64,000 nt of DNA from Bradyrhizobium sp. OK095 (GCF_900109945.1 NZ_FOBX01000006.1:310001-374000); one strand, 5' to 3'; shown: positions 7,706 to 16,586, numbered from the stretch's first letter. The notes: generated from the letters alone by a model not told the origin. Made by a program: numbers and translations.

Positions 7706-9466
7706 ATGCTGAAATCAGACGCTACGCCGGCTCGCAAAACTGTGGGCGCACCGGACGTGAATCCTGTCCCCAAGGACAACAAGAGAACGCAAGTCGTCGC
7801 CGGCTTTCTCAGGCACATTGAACCGGCCGGTCCAGGTGCGGAGCCTGCGATCGTCGAGGGCGCTGTGATTGATCAGACGCCGTCGCCGGACGTGACGCCC
7901 GCACCGGAACCGGCCCAGTCGAACGCCGCCGCGCGTACCACCGGTGAGATAGAGCTCAAGCTTCTCGTCGATGCCGATCGCATGGCGCATTTCAACGCCG
8001 CACCTGTCATCGCGGCCAACGCGCGCAACAAGGGCTCGCGAAAACATCTCAAATCCGTCTATTACGACACGCCCGAGCGCCTGCTTCGTCGTAACGGCCT
8101 CAGTCTGCGGGTGCGCCAGAGCGGCGCGCGCTTCGTGCAGACCGTGAAGACCGAGGCCGCGGACGATCCGCTGCGGCGCGGCGAGTGGGAGGCGAGCGTG
8201 CCGTCGCTTGCGCCGGATCTCACTTTGGCAATGCCCTTCATTCCGGAGAAGCTTCGCGGCCATCTCGAAGCGCATCCGCTCGAAGCCGTCTTCGCCGCCG
8301 ATATTCATCGTCACGCGCGGATGATCGACCTGCCGTCCGGTACCGTCGAGATTGCTTTCGACCAGGGTGAGCTGACGGCCGGCCATCGCTCGCTGCCGGT
8401 GAGCGAGATCGAGCTGGAGCTCAAGGGCGGCGCCGCGAGCACGATCTACGAGATCGCCTTGCTGCTTGCGGAGCAGGGGGCGGTGAAGCCGTCGATCCGC
8501 ACCAAGTCGGCGCGAGGATTTGATCTCGCCGCCGACAAGCCGCCGGCGGCGCGACGCCCGCGCAAACTCCGCCTCGATGCGTCGGTCATGTTAGATGAGG
8601 CTTTCGCGACGATCCTGCGCTCCTGCTTCCTCCATCTGCTTCAGTCGCTGCCGGCGGCCGAGGACGGGCGCAATCCGGAGGGTGTGCATCAGCTGCGCGT
8701 CTCGCTGCGCCGGCTGCGCTCTGCGCTCGATTTGATGCGATCGGTCGGCGCGCTCAGCAATCTCGATGCGCTGCGTTCGGAAGCCAAATGGCTGGCGCAG
8801 GACCTGTCCGCCGCGCGCGACTGGGATGTGTTCCAGCTCGAGACCTTGCCGACGATCGCAAACGCCTGTCCGTCGGTCGCGGGCTTTGACGCGCTGGGCC
8901 GGGCTGCGGCGGGGCGTCAATCCGACGCTTACCGCAAGGCGCATCACGCACTCGCCGATCGCCGCTGCGCCGTGTTCCTGATCAGCCTCGGGAACTGGAT
9001 CGAGACGCGCGGCTGGCGCAACGGCATTGCCGCTGAAGATCTCGGCCAGCTCGCTGAGCCCGCCGTCAATTTCGCGCAGCGCATTTTGTCCGGGCAGTAC
9101 GCGAAATTGCTCAAGCGCGGCCGCCGCTTCAAGTCGCTTCCCGCCGAACAATTGCACCGGGTGCGGCTCGCGACCAAGCAGCTGCGCTATCTCAGCGAGT
9201 TCCTGCTGCCGCTCTTTGCCGATCAGAAGGCCGCGCGAAAATTCTCGCGACGGCTCGCCGGCTTGCAGGAGGAGCTCGGCGCCTTCAACGACATGGCGGT
9301 CACGGCATCGTTGCTCGACGGCCTCGGCGCCGAGCCCGACAGCGCCATCGCGGCTGCGGCCATCGTCGGCTGGCAGGCGCGCGCATCGGTCGGCGTGCAG
9401 CCCGCCCTGCAAAGCACATGGCGCGATTTCACCGCCGCGCGCGTGCCGTGGTCGTCGCTGGGCTGA
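7706..9466 (+). CDS. CYTH and CHAD domain protein (triphosphatase-like, polyphosphate-associated)
   Basis: The N-terminal CYTH domain begins at EIELKL (the ExExK signature, about base 7945) and keeps the Arg/Lys/Glu-rich tunnel residues (YYDTPERLLRRNGLSLRVRQ, read as a block; VQTVKT; EIELELK). CYTH enzymes hydrolyse inorganic or organic triphosphates. The C-terminal CHAD domain has the conserved histidine helices (EGVHQLRVSLRRLRSAL; LHRVRLATKQLRYLSEF); CHAD domains bind polyphosphate. The start is uncertain: ATGs at 7667 and 7694 overlap the Pho box, 7706 is the first one clear of it, and GTG at 7865 has the best ribosome site (GAGGG at 7856-7860). A Pho box before a polyphosphate-type gene makes functional sense. 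Confidence 0.9.
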   Translation: MLKSDATPARKTVGAPDVNPVPKDNKRTQVVAGFLRHIEPAGPGAEPAIVEGAVIDQTPSPDVTPAPEPAQSNAAARTTGEIELKLLVDADRMAHFNAAPVIAANARNKGSRKHLKSVYYDTPERLLRRNGLSLRVRQSGARFVQTVKTEAADDPLRRGEWEASVPSLAPDLTLAMPFIPEKLRGHLEAHPLEAVFAADIHRHARMIDLPSGTVEIAFDQGELTAGHRSLPVSEIELELKGGAASTIYEIALLLAEQGAVKPSIRTKSARGFDLAADKPPAARRPRKLRLDASVMLDEAFATILRSCFLHLLQSLPAAEDGRNPEGVHQLRVSLRRLRSALDLMRSVGALSNLDALRSEAKWLAQDLSAARDWDVFQLETLPTIANACPSVAGFDALGRAAAGRQSDAYRKAHHALADRRCAVFLISLGNWIETRGWRNGIAAEDLGQLAEPAVNFAQRILSGQYAKLLKRGRRFKSLPAEQLHRVRLATKQLRYLSEFLLPLFADQKAARKFSRRLAGLQEELGAFNDMAVTASLLDGLGAEPDSAIAAAAIVGWQARASVGVQPALQSTWRDFTAARVPWSSLG

Positions 9467-9473
9467 TCGCGCA

Positions 9474-9516
9474 CCCCAAAAAAGTTGCGCCCAGCCATTG
9501 GGGGATGGCTGGGCGC
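9474..9516 (-). terminator. intrinsic terminator of the BTLCP peptidase gene
   Basis: GCGCCCAGCCAT (9487-9498) and its exact complement (9505-9516) form a 12-bp stem with a TGGGGG loop. On the minus strand the stem is followed after two bases by six Ts (9478-9483 region), so it ends leftward transcripts. It sits between two convergent genes. Confidence 0.85.
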
Positions 9517-9584
9517 GCGCGAACCGGTCTGGGACGGGGAGGGGTGGGGATGTGACCGGGTCGCGTAACCTGTTGTCTCGTTCC

Positions 9585-9620
9585 TACTGATCGAATTACT
9601 GATCGAGCTACTGATCTCTT
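9585..9620. repeat. three tandem 12-base units creating three in-frame stop codons
   Basis: Units TACTGATCGAAT, TACTGATCGAGC and TACTGATCTCTT lie head to tail. Read on the minus strand they cover the end of the peptidase gene, so that its final D-Q-stop is repeated twice more in the same frame (TAG, TAA, TAG). This is a small tandem duplication across a stop codon. Confidence 0.85.
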
Positions 9621-10234
9621 GCGCTGGCGGTGGAGACCGCCGGCTTGGTATCGCCGAGCGAGACCCAGACGTTGGGATCGGCCTGCGACTGGCGCTTGAC
9701 GAAGCGGTAGCCGGTCTCCGTCCAGGCAATGACGTTCTCGTTCTGATTGTCGAGAACGAACTCGCCCTTGTCGGTCTTCACCGTCAGCACCGCGTGTCCT
9801 TCGCCCTTCTTGTCGCGCACGACGGTGATGAGCAGAGCCTCGCGAGGCCATCCGGCATCGATCAACATCTTGCGCTTCAGCAACACGTAGTCTTCACAGT
9901 CGCCGTAACCATCGGTCGGCAGCGACCACTTCTCGATCACGCCCCAGTGCTCCTGGTCGGTCAAAGGCTTGACGGTCTCGTTGACCCAGCGATTGACCTT
10001 GACCAGATCGCGCCACGCGGTCTGCGACATCACGATGTCGCGCGGCTGCGTCGGCCCGCCCTGGCACTGCGCGGAATTGTCCGCACAAAACTCGACCCAG
10101 CCGATCGGCGCACGCGTGGTGTCGCCGAGGCTCGCATAGAGCAGACGGCTCTCACCGGCCTGCACTGTCGCGCTGATCCCGAAGAGCATGGCAGCCAGCG
10201 CCAAACCCTTCCCCTGTCCCCTGAAGTCCAACAT
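9608..10234 (-). CDS. transglutaminase-like cysteine peptidase, BTLCP / LapG family (Peptidase C93)
   Basis: 208 residues. A signal peptide (about 1-27, ending ATVQA) predicts a periplasmic location. The catalytic triad blocks are present: Cys in DGYGDCEDYVLLK, His in EGHAVLTV, and Asp in VLDNQ. The upstream W-x2-V-x2-VN-x-WVN helix pattern is the one seen in LapG, the periplasmic protease that cleaves surface adhesins under c-di-GMP control. No adhesin, type I secretion or LapD gene is adjacent, so the substrate is unknown. The ATG at 10234 was chosen because the longer frame adds ten residues in front of a good signal peptide. A PilZ-domain gene lies upstream on the same strand but a terminator separates them. 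Confidence 0.88.
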   Translation of the reverse strand: MLDFRGQGKGLALAAMLFGISATVQAGESRLLYASLGDTTRAPIGWVEFCADNSAQCQGGPTQPRDIVMSQTAWRDLVKVNRWVNETVKPLTDQEHWGVIEKWSLPTDGYGDCEDYVLLKRKMLIDAGWPREALLITVVRDKKGEGHAVLTVKTDKGEFVLDNQNENVIAWTETGYRFVKRQSQADPNVWVSLGDTKPAVSTASARDQ

Positions 10235-10491
10235 TGCGGCCCCCGTTTCTTGTTGGGACCACAATGCGCCGGAGCTTTTGAGTTGCCGCTAAGTCAGCCA
10301 AGTCAAGTCGAGACGAATGCAAGTAAAACAAGCGGCGAATTCGATCTATACTTGAATCGAATTCGACTAAAATTTGAGAATACTGCAATTGATTCAAATT
10401 TTAGCGGTTAACGCGGAAATGCTGGCGGAACCGATGGTTCCATGCGCGGGCGGGCCGCGCGTTAACCCGCGCGAGGCCGTCGCCGGACACG

Positions 10492-10527
10492 AAAAAGGCG
10501 GCGTCCGCATCGCGGAGGCCGCCTCTC
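10492..10527 (-). terminator. intrinsic terminator of the PilZ gene
   Basis: GGCGGC-x-TCCGC pairs with GCGGA-x-GCCGCC around a three-base loop (10498-10522), and the minus strand then runs into TTTTT (10492-10496). It lies 40 bases after the PilZ stop codon and separates that gene from the peptidase gene. Confidence 0.8.
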
Positions 10528-10563
10528 AGGCTGGAAATACAGAGGTTTTGGTGCCTTCGCGCT

Positions 10564-11175
10564 TTACCGCGCGGTAACGCTCTCTTCGAGTGTCTCGATC
10601 GGCTGCGAGTGCAAGAACTCCAGCGCGAAGCCGTCTTCGAGGTTTCGGACCACGCGGCCCTGGACCCGGCCGAGCAGAACCGTCGATTTCAGCGGCGGGC
10701 GGTTCTCCGCGGCAATGGCGGCCCCGGACAGAGAAAGGTCGATGATGCGGCAGGTCATCTTGGTGCCGTCCTCGAGCGTCAGCACCGCGATCGGGTTGCG
10801 CGGCACGATACGGTCGTGGCGGCGGTCTTCCGGCAAATTGAGGATGTCGCGGTTGGCGAGCCAGGTCAGCTGGGCCGCGAGCTTGTCGCGCTTGCGGGGC
10901 GTAGCACCCACCGTCATGGCGAAGCCATTGTCGATGATGCGGGTGATCTTGCCCTCGACGCGGCCGATATGGTCGAGATAGGCGACCACGCGGTCGCCGA
11001 CATTGCCGATGCCGGGGGCGAGCAGCGCGAGGCCCCCCGGCGACATGTTGATCACCTGGCAGGGGAATTCACGGCGGTCCGGCAGCATGTAGCGGCCGAG
11101 CAGGTGAACCTTCACCCGCTGGAAACGCCGTCGTTCCTCGGCGGCCGGAAGAAATTTTTTGTTCGCCAACGCCAT
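10564..11175 (-). CDS. protein with two PilZ (c-di-GMP receptor) domains
   Basis: 203 residues made of two tandem PilZ domains. The first has RRRFQRVKV as the arginine motif and INMSPGG as the D/N-x-S-x-x-G motif; the second has RRHDRIVPR and IDLSLSG. Both motifs are intact in both copies, so c-di-GMP binding is expected. No output domain is attached, so it probably acts by binding a partner protein. The ATG at 11175 was preferred over a GTG two codons earlier. The neighbour downstream is a LapG-family peptidase, whose relatives act in c-di-GMP-controlled adhesion. Confidence 0.88.
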   Translation of the reverse strand: MALANKKFLPAAEERRRFQRVKVHLLGRYMLPDRREFPCQVINMSPGGLALLAPGIGNVGDRVVAYLDHIGRVEGKITRIIDNGFAMTVGATPRKRDKLAAQLTWLANRDILNLPEDRRHDRIVPRNPIAVLTLEDGTKMTCRIIDLSLSGAAIAAENRPPLKSTVLLGRVQGRVVRNLEDGFALEFLHSQPIETLEESVTAR

Positions 11176-11243
11176 TTTCACAACCCGACCCCCCGCCTGG
11201 CGGAGTCCGGCACGACCCTAAGGTGCACAGGGTTAATGCCGCG

Positions 11244-12410
11244 TTAGGATTGGGCGCGGCGATGACGGACAGACACAATGCGCTCGAAAAGCCACATCAG
11301 GGGCAAGCAGGCCAGCATGGCAAGCGCGCCGAGGTCCAGCGCGGCCGCCGCAGTCCCGGCCGATTTGGCCAGCCGCCCGGCGATCGCCGGACCCAGCGTC
11401 ATCGCTCCATAAAAGACGGTATAGAACACGCCCATCCCGATCGCCCTGGTTTCCGGGGCGAGCACGCGGGCGGCGAGACTCATGATCGGACCGGCCGGAA
11501 AGCCGCCGATCAGGCCGATCAGGACGAGGACCGTGATCACGGCCTCCGACCGGCTCAACCAGACCAGCAGCGTGGCCACCGCGATGCTGGCTACGATCGC
11601 TAACATAAAGGGTCGCTTGAAGCGGTCGGCGAGAAAGCCGCCTGATGGCACCGAGATCACCGACAGCCACATCACGACGCTGATCGCCGAGCCTGCTGCG
11701 GCGATGCTCCAGCCCCGTTCGGCCAGCAGCGAGGGGCCGAACGAGAAGATCATGGCGAAGCCGACATTGGAGAGGCCCCAGATCACGCCCGCGACGATCA
11801 GCGCCAGGAGAGTCAGCGGATCAAGGCGCTCGGTGCCGGTCACGCCGGCCATTGTCCCCGGCGGCGGCTGATAGAGCGTGATCAGAATGATGCCGATCGA
11901 AGTCAGCGCACCGGCCGACAGAAACACCGCGCTCGCGCCATAGGCCGTGCCGATCGCCGGCTGCACCAGCAGCGAGATCGCAACGCCCGCCGGCCAGGAA
12001 CTGATGAACATCGCCATCGCGGTGGCGATCTCCTTCCCCGTAAACCAGTCGGTGGCCATCTTGGCGAGCTGAACCGTCAGCAGCACGCCGCCGACGCCGG
12101 AGACGAGGCGGCCCGCGATCTGCCAGCCCCAGACGTCGGCGGTGGCCATGACGAGGCTGCCCGCCATCATCAGCAGCAGCGCCGCGATCGTCGTGGGTTT
12201 GTCGCCAAACGTCCGCCCGATCGCGCCGCCCGGCAGCGCCAGTACGACGCCCGGCGTGAAATAAATCCCGATCAGGATGCCGATATCGGCGAGGCCGACG
12301 CCAAATCTCTGTTGCAGCAGCGGCGCGACCGCCGCCACGCTCTGGAGCTGGAACGCAATGGTGAAGCGAACGGCGAACAGGACCGCAAGAATGCCCCAGC
12401 GATTGCGCAA
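11244..12410 (-). CDS. MFS transporter, 12-helix (CynX/NimT-like)
   Basis: 388 residues with twelve hydrophobic segments and the loop-2 motif variant GGAIGRTFGDK and its repeat GGFLADRFKRP in the second half. It resembles the small MFS group that includes CynX and NimT, which move small anions or nitroimidazoles. The start is a TTG preceded by GGGGGAG, and the first residues MRNRWGILAV lead directly into helix 1. It lies 81 bases downstream of a second MFS gene on the same strand. The substrate is unknown. Confidence 0.85.
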   Translation of the reverse strand: MRNRWGILAVLFAVRFTIAFQLQSVAAVAPLLQQRFGVGLADIGILIGIYFTPGVVLALPGGAIGRTFGDKPTTIAALLLMMAGSLVMATADVWGWQIAGRLVSGVGGVLLTVQLAKMATDWFTGKEIATAMAMFISSWPAGVAISLLVQPAIGTAYGASAVFLSAGALTSIGIILITLYQPPPGTMAGVTGTERLDPLTLLALIVAGVIWGLSNVGFAMIFSFGPSLLAERGWSIAAAGSAISVVMWLSVISVPSGGFLADRFKRPFMLAIVASIAVATLLVWLSRSEAVITVLVLIGLIGGFPAGPIMSLAARVLAPETRAIGMGVFYTVFYGAMTLGPAIAGRLAKSAGTAAAALDLGALAMLACLPLMWLFERIVSVRHRRAQS

Positions 12411-12491
12411 CGCGTCAACTCCCCCGCCATCATGGCAAGCGTGCTGCGGCGGGGTGAAGGAGTCAATGGGCTACATTCTGAGGTTGTGCCC

Positions 12492-13733
12492 TCACGCCTT
12501 CTTCGTCGCGCGCGGATACAGCAAGCAAAGCAGTGCCAGCAGTACGGCCGCGGACAGCCCGAGCGACCAGTGAATGCCGATCGCCGCCCCGAATACCCCA
12601 ACGGTGATGCCGCTGAAGGCCCGCATCCCGAGCCCGGCCATGTTGTAGAGGCCGACGACGCGGCCGCGGATGTCGTGCGGCGCGTTCAGCTGTACCAGCG
12701 CCTGCGCCATGGTGTTGAAGGACAGCTCGAAGAAGCCGGCGAAGAACAGCAGCACGATCGCGACCGGATAGATTTTCACGGCGGCGAAGCCGAACAGCGC
12801 CACGCTCCAGAGCATCGCGAGTGTGATAGCGGTGCGCGGCGTGCCTTTCAGCCGTCCCCAGGATTCCAGCGCGATGCCGGCTAGCAGCGCGCCGCCGGCA
12901 TCGGCTGCGAGCAGCACGCTATAGGACACGCCGGGATCGCCATGGCCGAGATCGCCGGCAAAGCCCGGCATCTGGGCGTGATAGGCATTGCCGATCATGA
13001 AGGATGTGAGGCCGGCAAGCCATGTCATCGCCGTTAGCACCGGCTGGGTGCCGATGGCGCGCATTGTCTCGATGATGTCGGCGAAGCCGCGCATGGCGAA
13101 GCGCCGCACGGCGACGCTCTTGTCGCGCACCGGCGCCCAGAATAGCCACAGCAGCATCGGCAGGTAGAACAGCGTGTTGAAGATGATGCCGTGCGAGGTG
13201 CCGAGCGTCAGCATGATCACGCCGCCGACGGCCGGTCCGACCAGGATGCCGAGATAGCGCGCCATCGCGTTGAGCCGCACCGCGCTCGGCAAATCGGCCG
13301 GGCCGACGAGGTCGTAGAGCAGCAACTGGTTCGGCGTCTGCCACAGCACGCCGGCGCAGCCGTGGATCACCAGCAGCAGCATCGCGTGCCACATCTGGAT
13401 CGTATCGGTGATGAAGAAGAAGCCCCATCCGGCCGAGGCCACGATGAACAGCAGCATGCCGCATTGGATGATGCGGCGCGGATCGAACCGGTCGGCGAGC
13501 CCACCGACCGCAACCGAGAACAACAGGAACGGCAGCCAGTGCGACAGCACGGCAAAGCCTCCCAGCGTCGGCGAATGGAATTTCTGGAACACCACCCAAT
13601 AGCTGATCACATGCTCGATATTGTCGGCCATCATCGCCAGCACGTAGGCGATGAACTGGAGGCGATACGGCACCGACTTCATCGCCGCGAACGAGCCGGA
13701 CGCGGCCACGGGATTTTGGGGGAGGGGGTTCAA
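12492..13733 (-). CDS. MFS transporter, EntS-like (MFS_3)
   Basis: 413 residues with about twelve helices. VGGLADRFDPRRI is the loop-2 motif; the segment around MWHAMLLLVIHGCAGVLW and the block LYDLVGPADLPSAVRLNAM are typical of the EntS/MFS_3 exporter group (siderophore, macrolide and lipid exporters). The likely start is a TTG at 13733 with AGGTGA just upstream; an ATG 17 codons later is the alternative. No siderophore genes are nearby. Substrate unknown. Confidence 0.85.
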   Translation of the reverse strand: MNPLPQNPVAASGSFAAMKSVPYRLQFIAYVLAMMADNIEHVISYWVVFQKFHSPTLGGFAVLSHWLPFLLFSVAVGGLADRFDPRRIIQCGMLLFIVASAGWGFFFITDTIQMWHAMLLLVIHGCAGVLWQTPNQLLLYDLVGPADLPSAVRLNAMARYLGILVGPAVGGVIMLTLGTSHGIIFNTLFYLPMLLWLFWAPVRDKSVAVRRFAMRGFADIIETMRAIGTQPVLTAMTWLAGLTSFMIGNAYHAQMPGFAGDLGHGDPGVSYSVLLAADAGGALLAGIALESWGRLKGTPRTAITLAMLWSVALFGFAAVKIYPVAIVLLFFAGFFELSFNTMAQALVQLNAPHDIRGRVVGLYNMAGLGMRAFSGITVGVFGAAIGIHWSLGLSAAVLLALLCLLYPRATKKA

Positions 13734-13840
13734 GCGATCACCTGGGTGGGACTCTTGCGGCCTTACACTTTTGCCGCCAACCGCTCAAGACACTTGGATG
13801 CGCCCGAGCATCTGCCATGCACTGCGGCCACGAGCTCAAC

Positions 13841-13960
13841 GTCATCCTGAGGTGCTCGGCTTGCGATGCATTTGCGTCGGAAGCCGAGCCATCGGAGGAT
13901 GGGCTACAGGCGCTTGCGGCCCATCCTTCGAGGCGCGCAAGAGCGCGCACCTCAGGATGG
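13841..13960. repeat. dispersed-type palindromic repeat, family E (three nested stems)
   Basis: Outer arms GTCATCCTGAGGTGC and GCGCACCTCAGGATGG enclose two further hairpins (one around 13854-13890, one around 13892-13942). The whole 120 bases could fold as a cruciform with three stems. One copy is present in this window; its form is that of the intergenic REP-like elements common in Bradyrhizobium and Rhodopseudomonas. Confidence 0.75.
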
Positions 13961-13984
13961 CGCTGAGCTTGTAGCGGCGATGTG

Positions 13985-14054
13985 TCCCGAAATGAGCGAA
14001 GCGCAATCCGGGACCGCTGGCCCCGCCTTCCGCTGTGCTTCTTGCTACGGGCTA
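13985..14054. repeat. intergenic palindromic repeat, family A, degenerate copy 3
   Basis: A decayed relative of the repeats at 14785-14858 and 16587-16666: it keeps GAGCGAAGCG, AATCCGGG and the closing CTACGGGCTA. Its right end supplies the stop codon of the lysE gene (TAG on the minus strand at 14052-14054). Confidence 0.6.
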
Positions 14055-14651
14055 AACGAACGCCAGCCCGGCAGCGATCAGCACCATCAATCCGAGCGTA
14101 ACGTTGAGCGCGCGCTCGCCACTCGGCGACAGCAGCAATCGACGCAGGAACACCCCGACATAGAGCCAGATGATGTCGACCACAATCATGACCACGACCA
14201 GCAGGAACCACTTCGCAAGCGTGTCGTGTTGCGCGCTCTCCTTGATCAAGGTGTATGACGCAAGCAGGGACGCGAAGGCCAGATAGGCCTTCGGGTTCGT
14301 CATGCCAAGGAGAAATCCGGCCGCAGGCGAGGCGTGTGGGCCGCTGCGTTCCTCGGCGGTGTCTCCGACAGGGGACGATGCGATCTTGTAGGCGAGATAG
14401 ATGAGGTAGACCGTGGCGGCGATCGTCATGACACGCAGTGCCGACGGAAACGCCGCCAGCAGCGAAAACAGTCCTGCAGCGGTCACGCCGGCGGCGATTG
14501 CGAGCCCCACCTGAAGTCCGAGAAAGTACGGCAATCCCCCGACAAACCCCCGGGCGCGACCGACCGCAATGAGCGCCGCGATCGCGGGACCCGGCGATCC
14601 CAGCAATCCCACGGCCGCAGTCAGGAATATGCCGAGTGCGACCATGTCCAT
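14052..14651 (-). CDS. LysE-family amino-acid exporter
   Basis: 199 residues with six hydrophobic segments. The family motif GxxGxxxG and GPAIAALIAVGRARG near the N-terminus, and FLLGMTNPKAYLAFASLL in the middle, identify the LysE/RhtB superfamily, which exports basic amino acids, homoserine or threonine. A second in-frame ATG lies two codons after the first. Its stop codon lies in the edge of an intergenic palindromic repeat, so the C-terminus (LAFV) may have been set by the repeat. Confidence 0.9.
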   Translation of the reverse strand: MDMVALGIFLTAAVGLLGSPGPAIAALIAVGRARGFVGGLPYFLGLQVGLAIAAGVTAAGLFSLLAAFPSALRVMTIAATVYLIYLAYKIASSPVGDTAEERSGPHASPAAGFLLGMTNPKAYLAFASLLASYTLIKESAQHDTLAKWFLLVVVMIVVDIIWLYVGVFLRRLLLSPSGERALNVTLGLMVLIAAGLAFV

Positions 14652-14784
14652 TGCGAAACCCCCTCCGACGCTGTCGTTGGGTGATCCCTAGCGGGCCCGC
14701 ACCAAACTGAGAAATTAATTATTTCGATCAGCCGCATCGATTTTCTGGATTGCGGGAGGGGGGAAGAGGATTGTGCGTTGAGTC

Positions 14785-14858
14785 CGTAGCCCGGATGGAG
14801 CGAAGCGTAATCCGGGGACGCCGGCCCCGAATTTGCGCTTCGCTCCATGCGGGCTACG
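14785..14858. repeat. intergenic palindromic repeat, family A, copy 1
   Basis: A 74-base element bounded by CGTAGCCCG and CGGGCTACG with inner arms GGAGCGAAGCG and CGCTTCGCTCC. The same layout recurs at 16587. Short spurious reading frames across such elements (RMERSVIR-type peptides) are artefacts. Confidence 0.9.
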
Positions 14859-14942
14859 AGACTGCGGCTTGGCACGAGCGCGCGTCTCACATACGCTTCT
14901 CCGCACCATCAATCATAACAAGCGGGCATCGAGGAAACAGCC

Positions 14943-16094
14943 ATGGAACAGATTCGCGTCTGCACCCACGCAGGCCCGGGCAGCGAGCCCGTCATCCGCA
15001 CCGTGCCATGGCCGAAGGTCTGCAAGAAGGCCGCGCTGATCAAGGTTGGCGCCTGCGGCGTCTGCGGCACCGATCTACATATTCTGAAGGGGCATTGGCC
15101 GAAGCCGCTGCCCTGGCCGTTCACGCTCGGGCACGAGATCGGTGGTGTCATCGTCGAATGCGGAGACGAATTCACCGAAGACTTCATGAGCAAGCCACTG
15201 AAGGTCGGCTCGAAGGTGATGATCCCGCCGCTGATGCCCTGCGGCAGCTGCTATTACTGCATCCATTATCCTGAGACCGCCAACAAATGCCTGACGCCGG
15301 TCTATTACGGCCGCTATCTCGGCTTCGACAAGGCGCCGCACATGTGGGGCGGCTGGGCCGAATATGTCTATGTCGATCTCGACATGCTGCCGGGCACCAA
15401 GATCTACAAATTGCCCGACGACATGTCGCTGCGCTTGGGGGCGCTGTCGGAGCCGCTGACGTCCTGCATCCGCGCCTTCAACCGCGCGACCCGCGCCGGT
15501 GGTTTCAGCTGGGGCGACACCGTGGTGATCCAGGGCTCGGGCCCGATCGGCATTCTCGCGGTGGCGGCCGCGAAGGAGATGGGAGCAGGACGCGTGATCT
15601 GCGTCGGCGCGCCGGAGGAGCCGCGGCTCAAGCTCGCACGCGAGTTCGGCGCGGAGGCGACGGTGAACATCGAAGAGATCAAGTCACCTCAGGATCGCAT
15701 CGCCCGCGTGCGCGAGATCGTCGGTGGCTTTGGCGCCGATCTGGTGATGGATTGCTCGGGCCATCCGAGTGCCGGCCCCGAAGGCATCGAGATGCTGCGC
15801 GACGGCGGCACCTATGTCGAGATGGGCCAGTTCACCGATGCCGGCTCGATCGAGACCTCCTGGCACCGCATCTGCACCAAGGATCTCAACGTTCTCGGCT
15901 CATGGGGCTTTACCGGCAACGATCTGCCACTCGGTGTCGACATGCTTTACCGCACGCGGGACAAATATCCCTGGCTGAAGATGCAGACGATCTATCCGTT
16001 CACGGAAGCGGGCGTCGCGCAGGCGGTGAGGGATGCGATGGCGATGAAGACGGTGAAGTCAACCATCGTGCCGTGGCCGGAATTGGTGGAATAG
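14943..16094 (+). CDS. zinc-dependent medium-chain alcohol dehydrogenase
   Basis: 383 residues, NAD(P)-dependent oxidoreductase of the MDR superfamily. Visible elements: catalytic zinc ligands Cys in GACGVCGTD and His-Glu in LGHEIGG; the four structural zinc cysteines in CGSCYYCIHYPETANKC; and the nucleotide-binding GSGPIGILAVAAAKEMGA. The length and the insertion around YYGRYLGFDKAPHMWGGWAEY suggest threonine/sorbitol-dehydrogenase-like enzymes with a polar substrate. GGAAACAGCC precedes the ATG. Three bases separate its stop from the DUF5680 gene, so the two are cotranscribed. Confidence 0.9.
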   Translation: MEQIRVCTHAGPGSEPVIRTVPWPKVCKKAALIKVGACGVCGTDLHILKGHWPKPLPWPFTLGHEIGGVIVECGDEFTEDFMSKPLKVGSKVMIPPLMPCGSCYYCIHYPETANKCLTPVYYGRYLGFDKAPHMWGGWAEYVYVDLDMLPGTKIYKLPDDMSLRLGALSEPLTSCIRAFNRATRAGGFSWGDTVVIQGSGPIGILAVAAAKEMGAGRVICVGAPEEPRLKLAREFGAEATVNIEEIKSPQDRIARVREIVGGFGADLVMDCSGHPSAGPEGIEMLRDGGTYVEMGQFTDAGSIETSWHRICTKDLNVLGSWGFTGNDLPLGVDMLYRTRDKYPWLKMQTIYPFTEAGVAQAVRDAMAMKTVKSTIVPWPELVE

Positions 16095-16097
16095 GCA

Positions 16098-16580
16098 ATG
16101 GCGTCAATTCAGCACGATCTCGCGGCATTCCTGGTCGAAGCCAAGCGCCGCACCTATGCGGGCCTCGACGACGATGCGACCGTGGCAAGGCCGCTGCTCG
16201 CCGGTTCAAAACAGCTCGAGCATCGCGCGCCGCCTTATGCCTATCGCGATATCTATTTCGGGATGGGATTTTTCGTTGGCCAAGAGACGGTGTCGCGGGA
16301 CGAGGGCGTGATCTGGTCGATGAGCTACAGCGGCGGCGTCCGCGCCGAGATCACGGACCGGGACACTTTCCTCGCGATCTACAAATTCCTGCGCCAAGCG
16401 CTGCTGGCCATATCCGTCGAAGAACCCTATCGCGGGCCGCGCCTATTCGAGCTGGCCCGCATGGTCTATCGCAACGAGGTCGAAGGCGGGCTGGATCGCT
16501 TCCATGGCGTTGAGACGATTGCGCGACAGAATGGCGAGCCGCTGTATGAGCTGCGGTACAGTGGCGGCCTGCTGCGATAA
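16098..16580 (+). CDS. DUF5680-type protein
   Basis: 160 residues, cytoplasmic. The N-terminal LAAFLVEAKRRTYAG, then RPLLAGSKQLEHRAPPYAYRDIYFG, and the GMGFFVGQETVSRDEGVIWSMSYSGG block are the conserved features of DUF5680, a family without known function. It follows the zinc dehydrogenase by three bases and probably depends on it for translation (GGAATAGGC overlaps the upstream stop). A repeat of family A starts seven bases after its end. Confidence 0.75.
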   Translation: MASIQHDLAAFLVEAKRRTYAGLDDDATVARPLLAGSKQLEHRAPPYAYRDIYFGMGFFVGQETVSRDEGVIWSMSYSGGVRAEITDRDTFLAIYKFLRQALLAISVEEPYRGPRLFELARMVYRNEVEGGLDRFHGVETIARQNGEPLYELRYSGGLLR

Positions 16581-16586
16581 ATGATC

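Noticed and set aside
7579..7821. 80-codon frame upstream of the CYTH-CHAD gene
   Set aside because: It overlaps the Pho box and the coding frame of CYTH-CHAD and has no features of a protein family.
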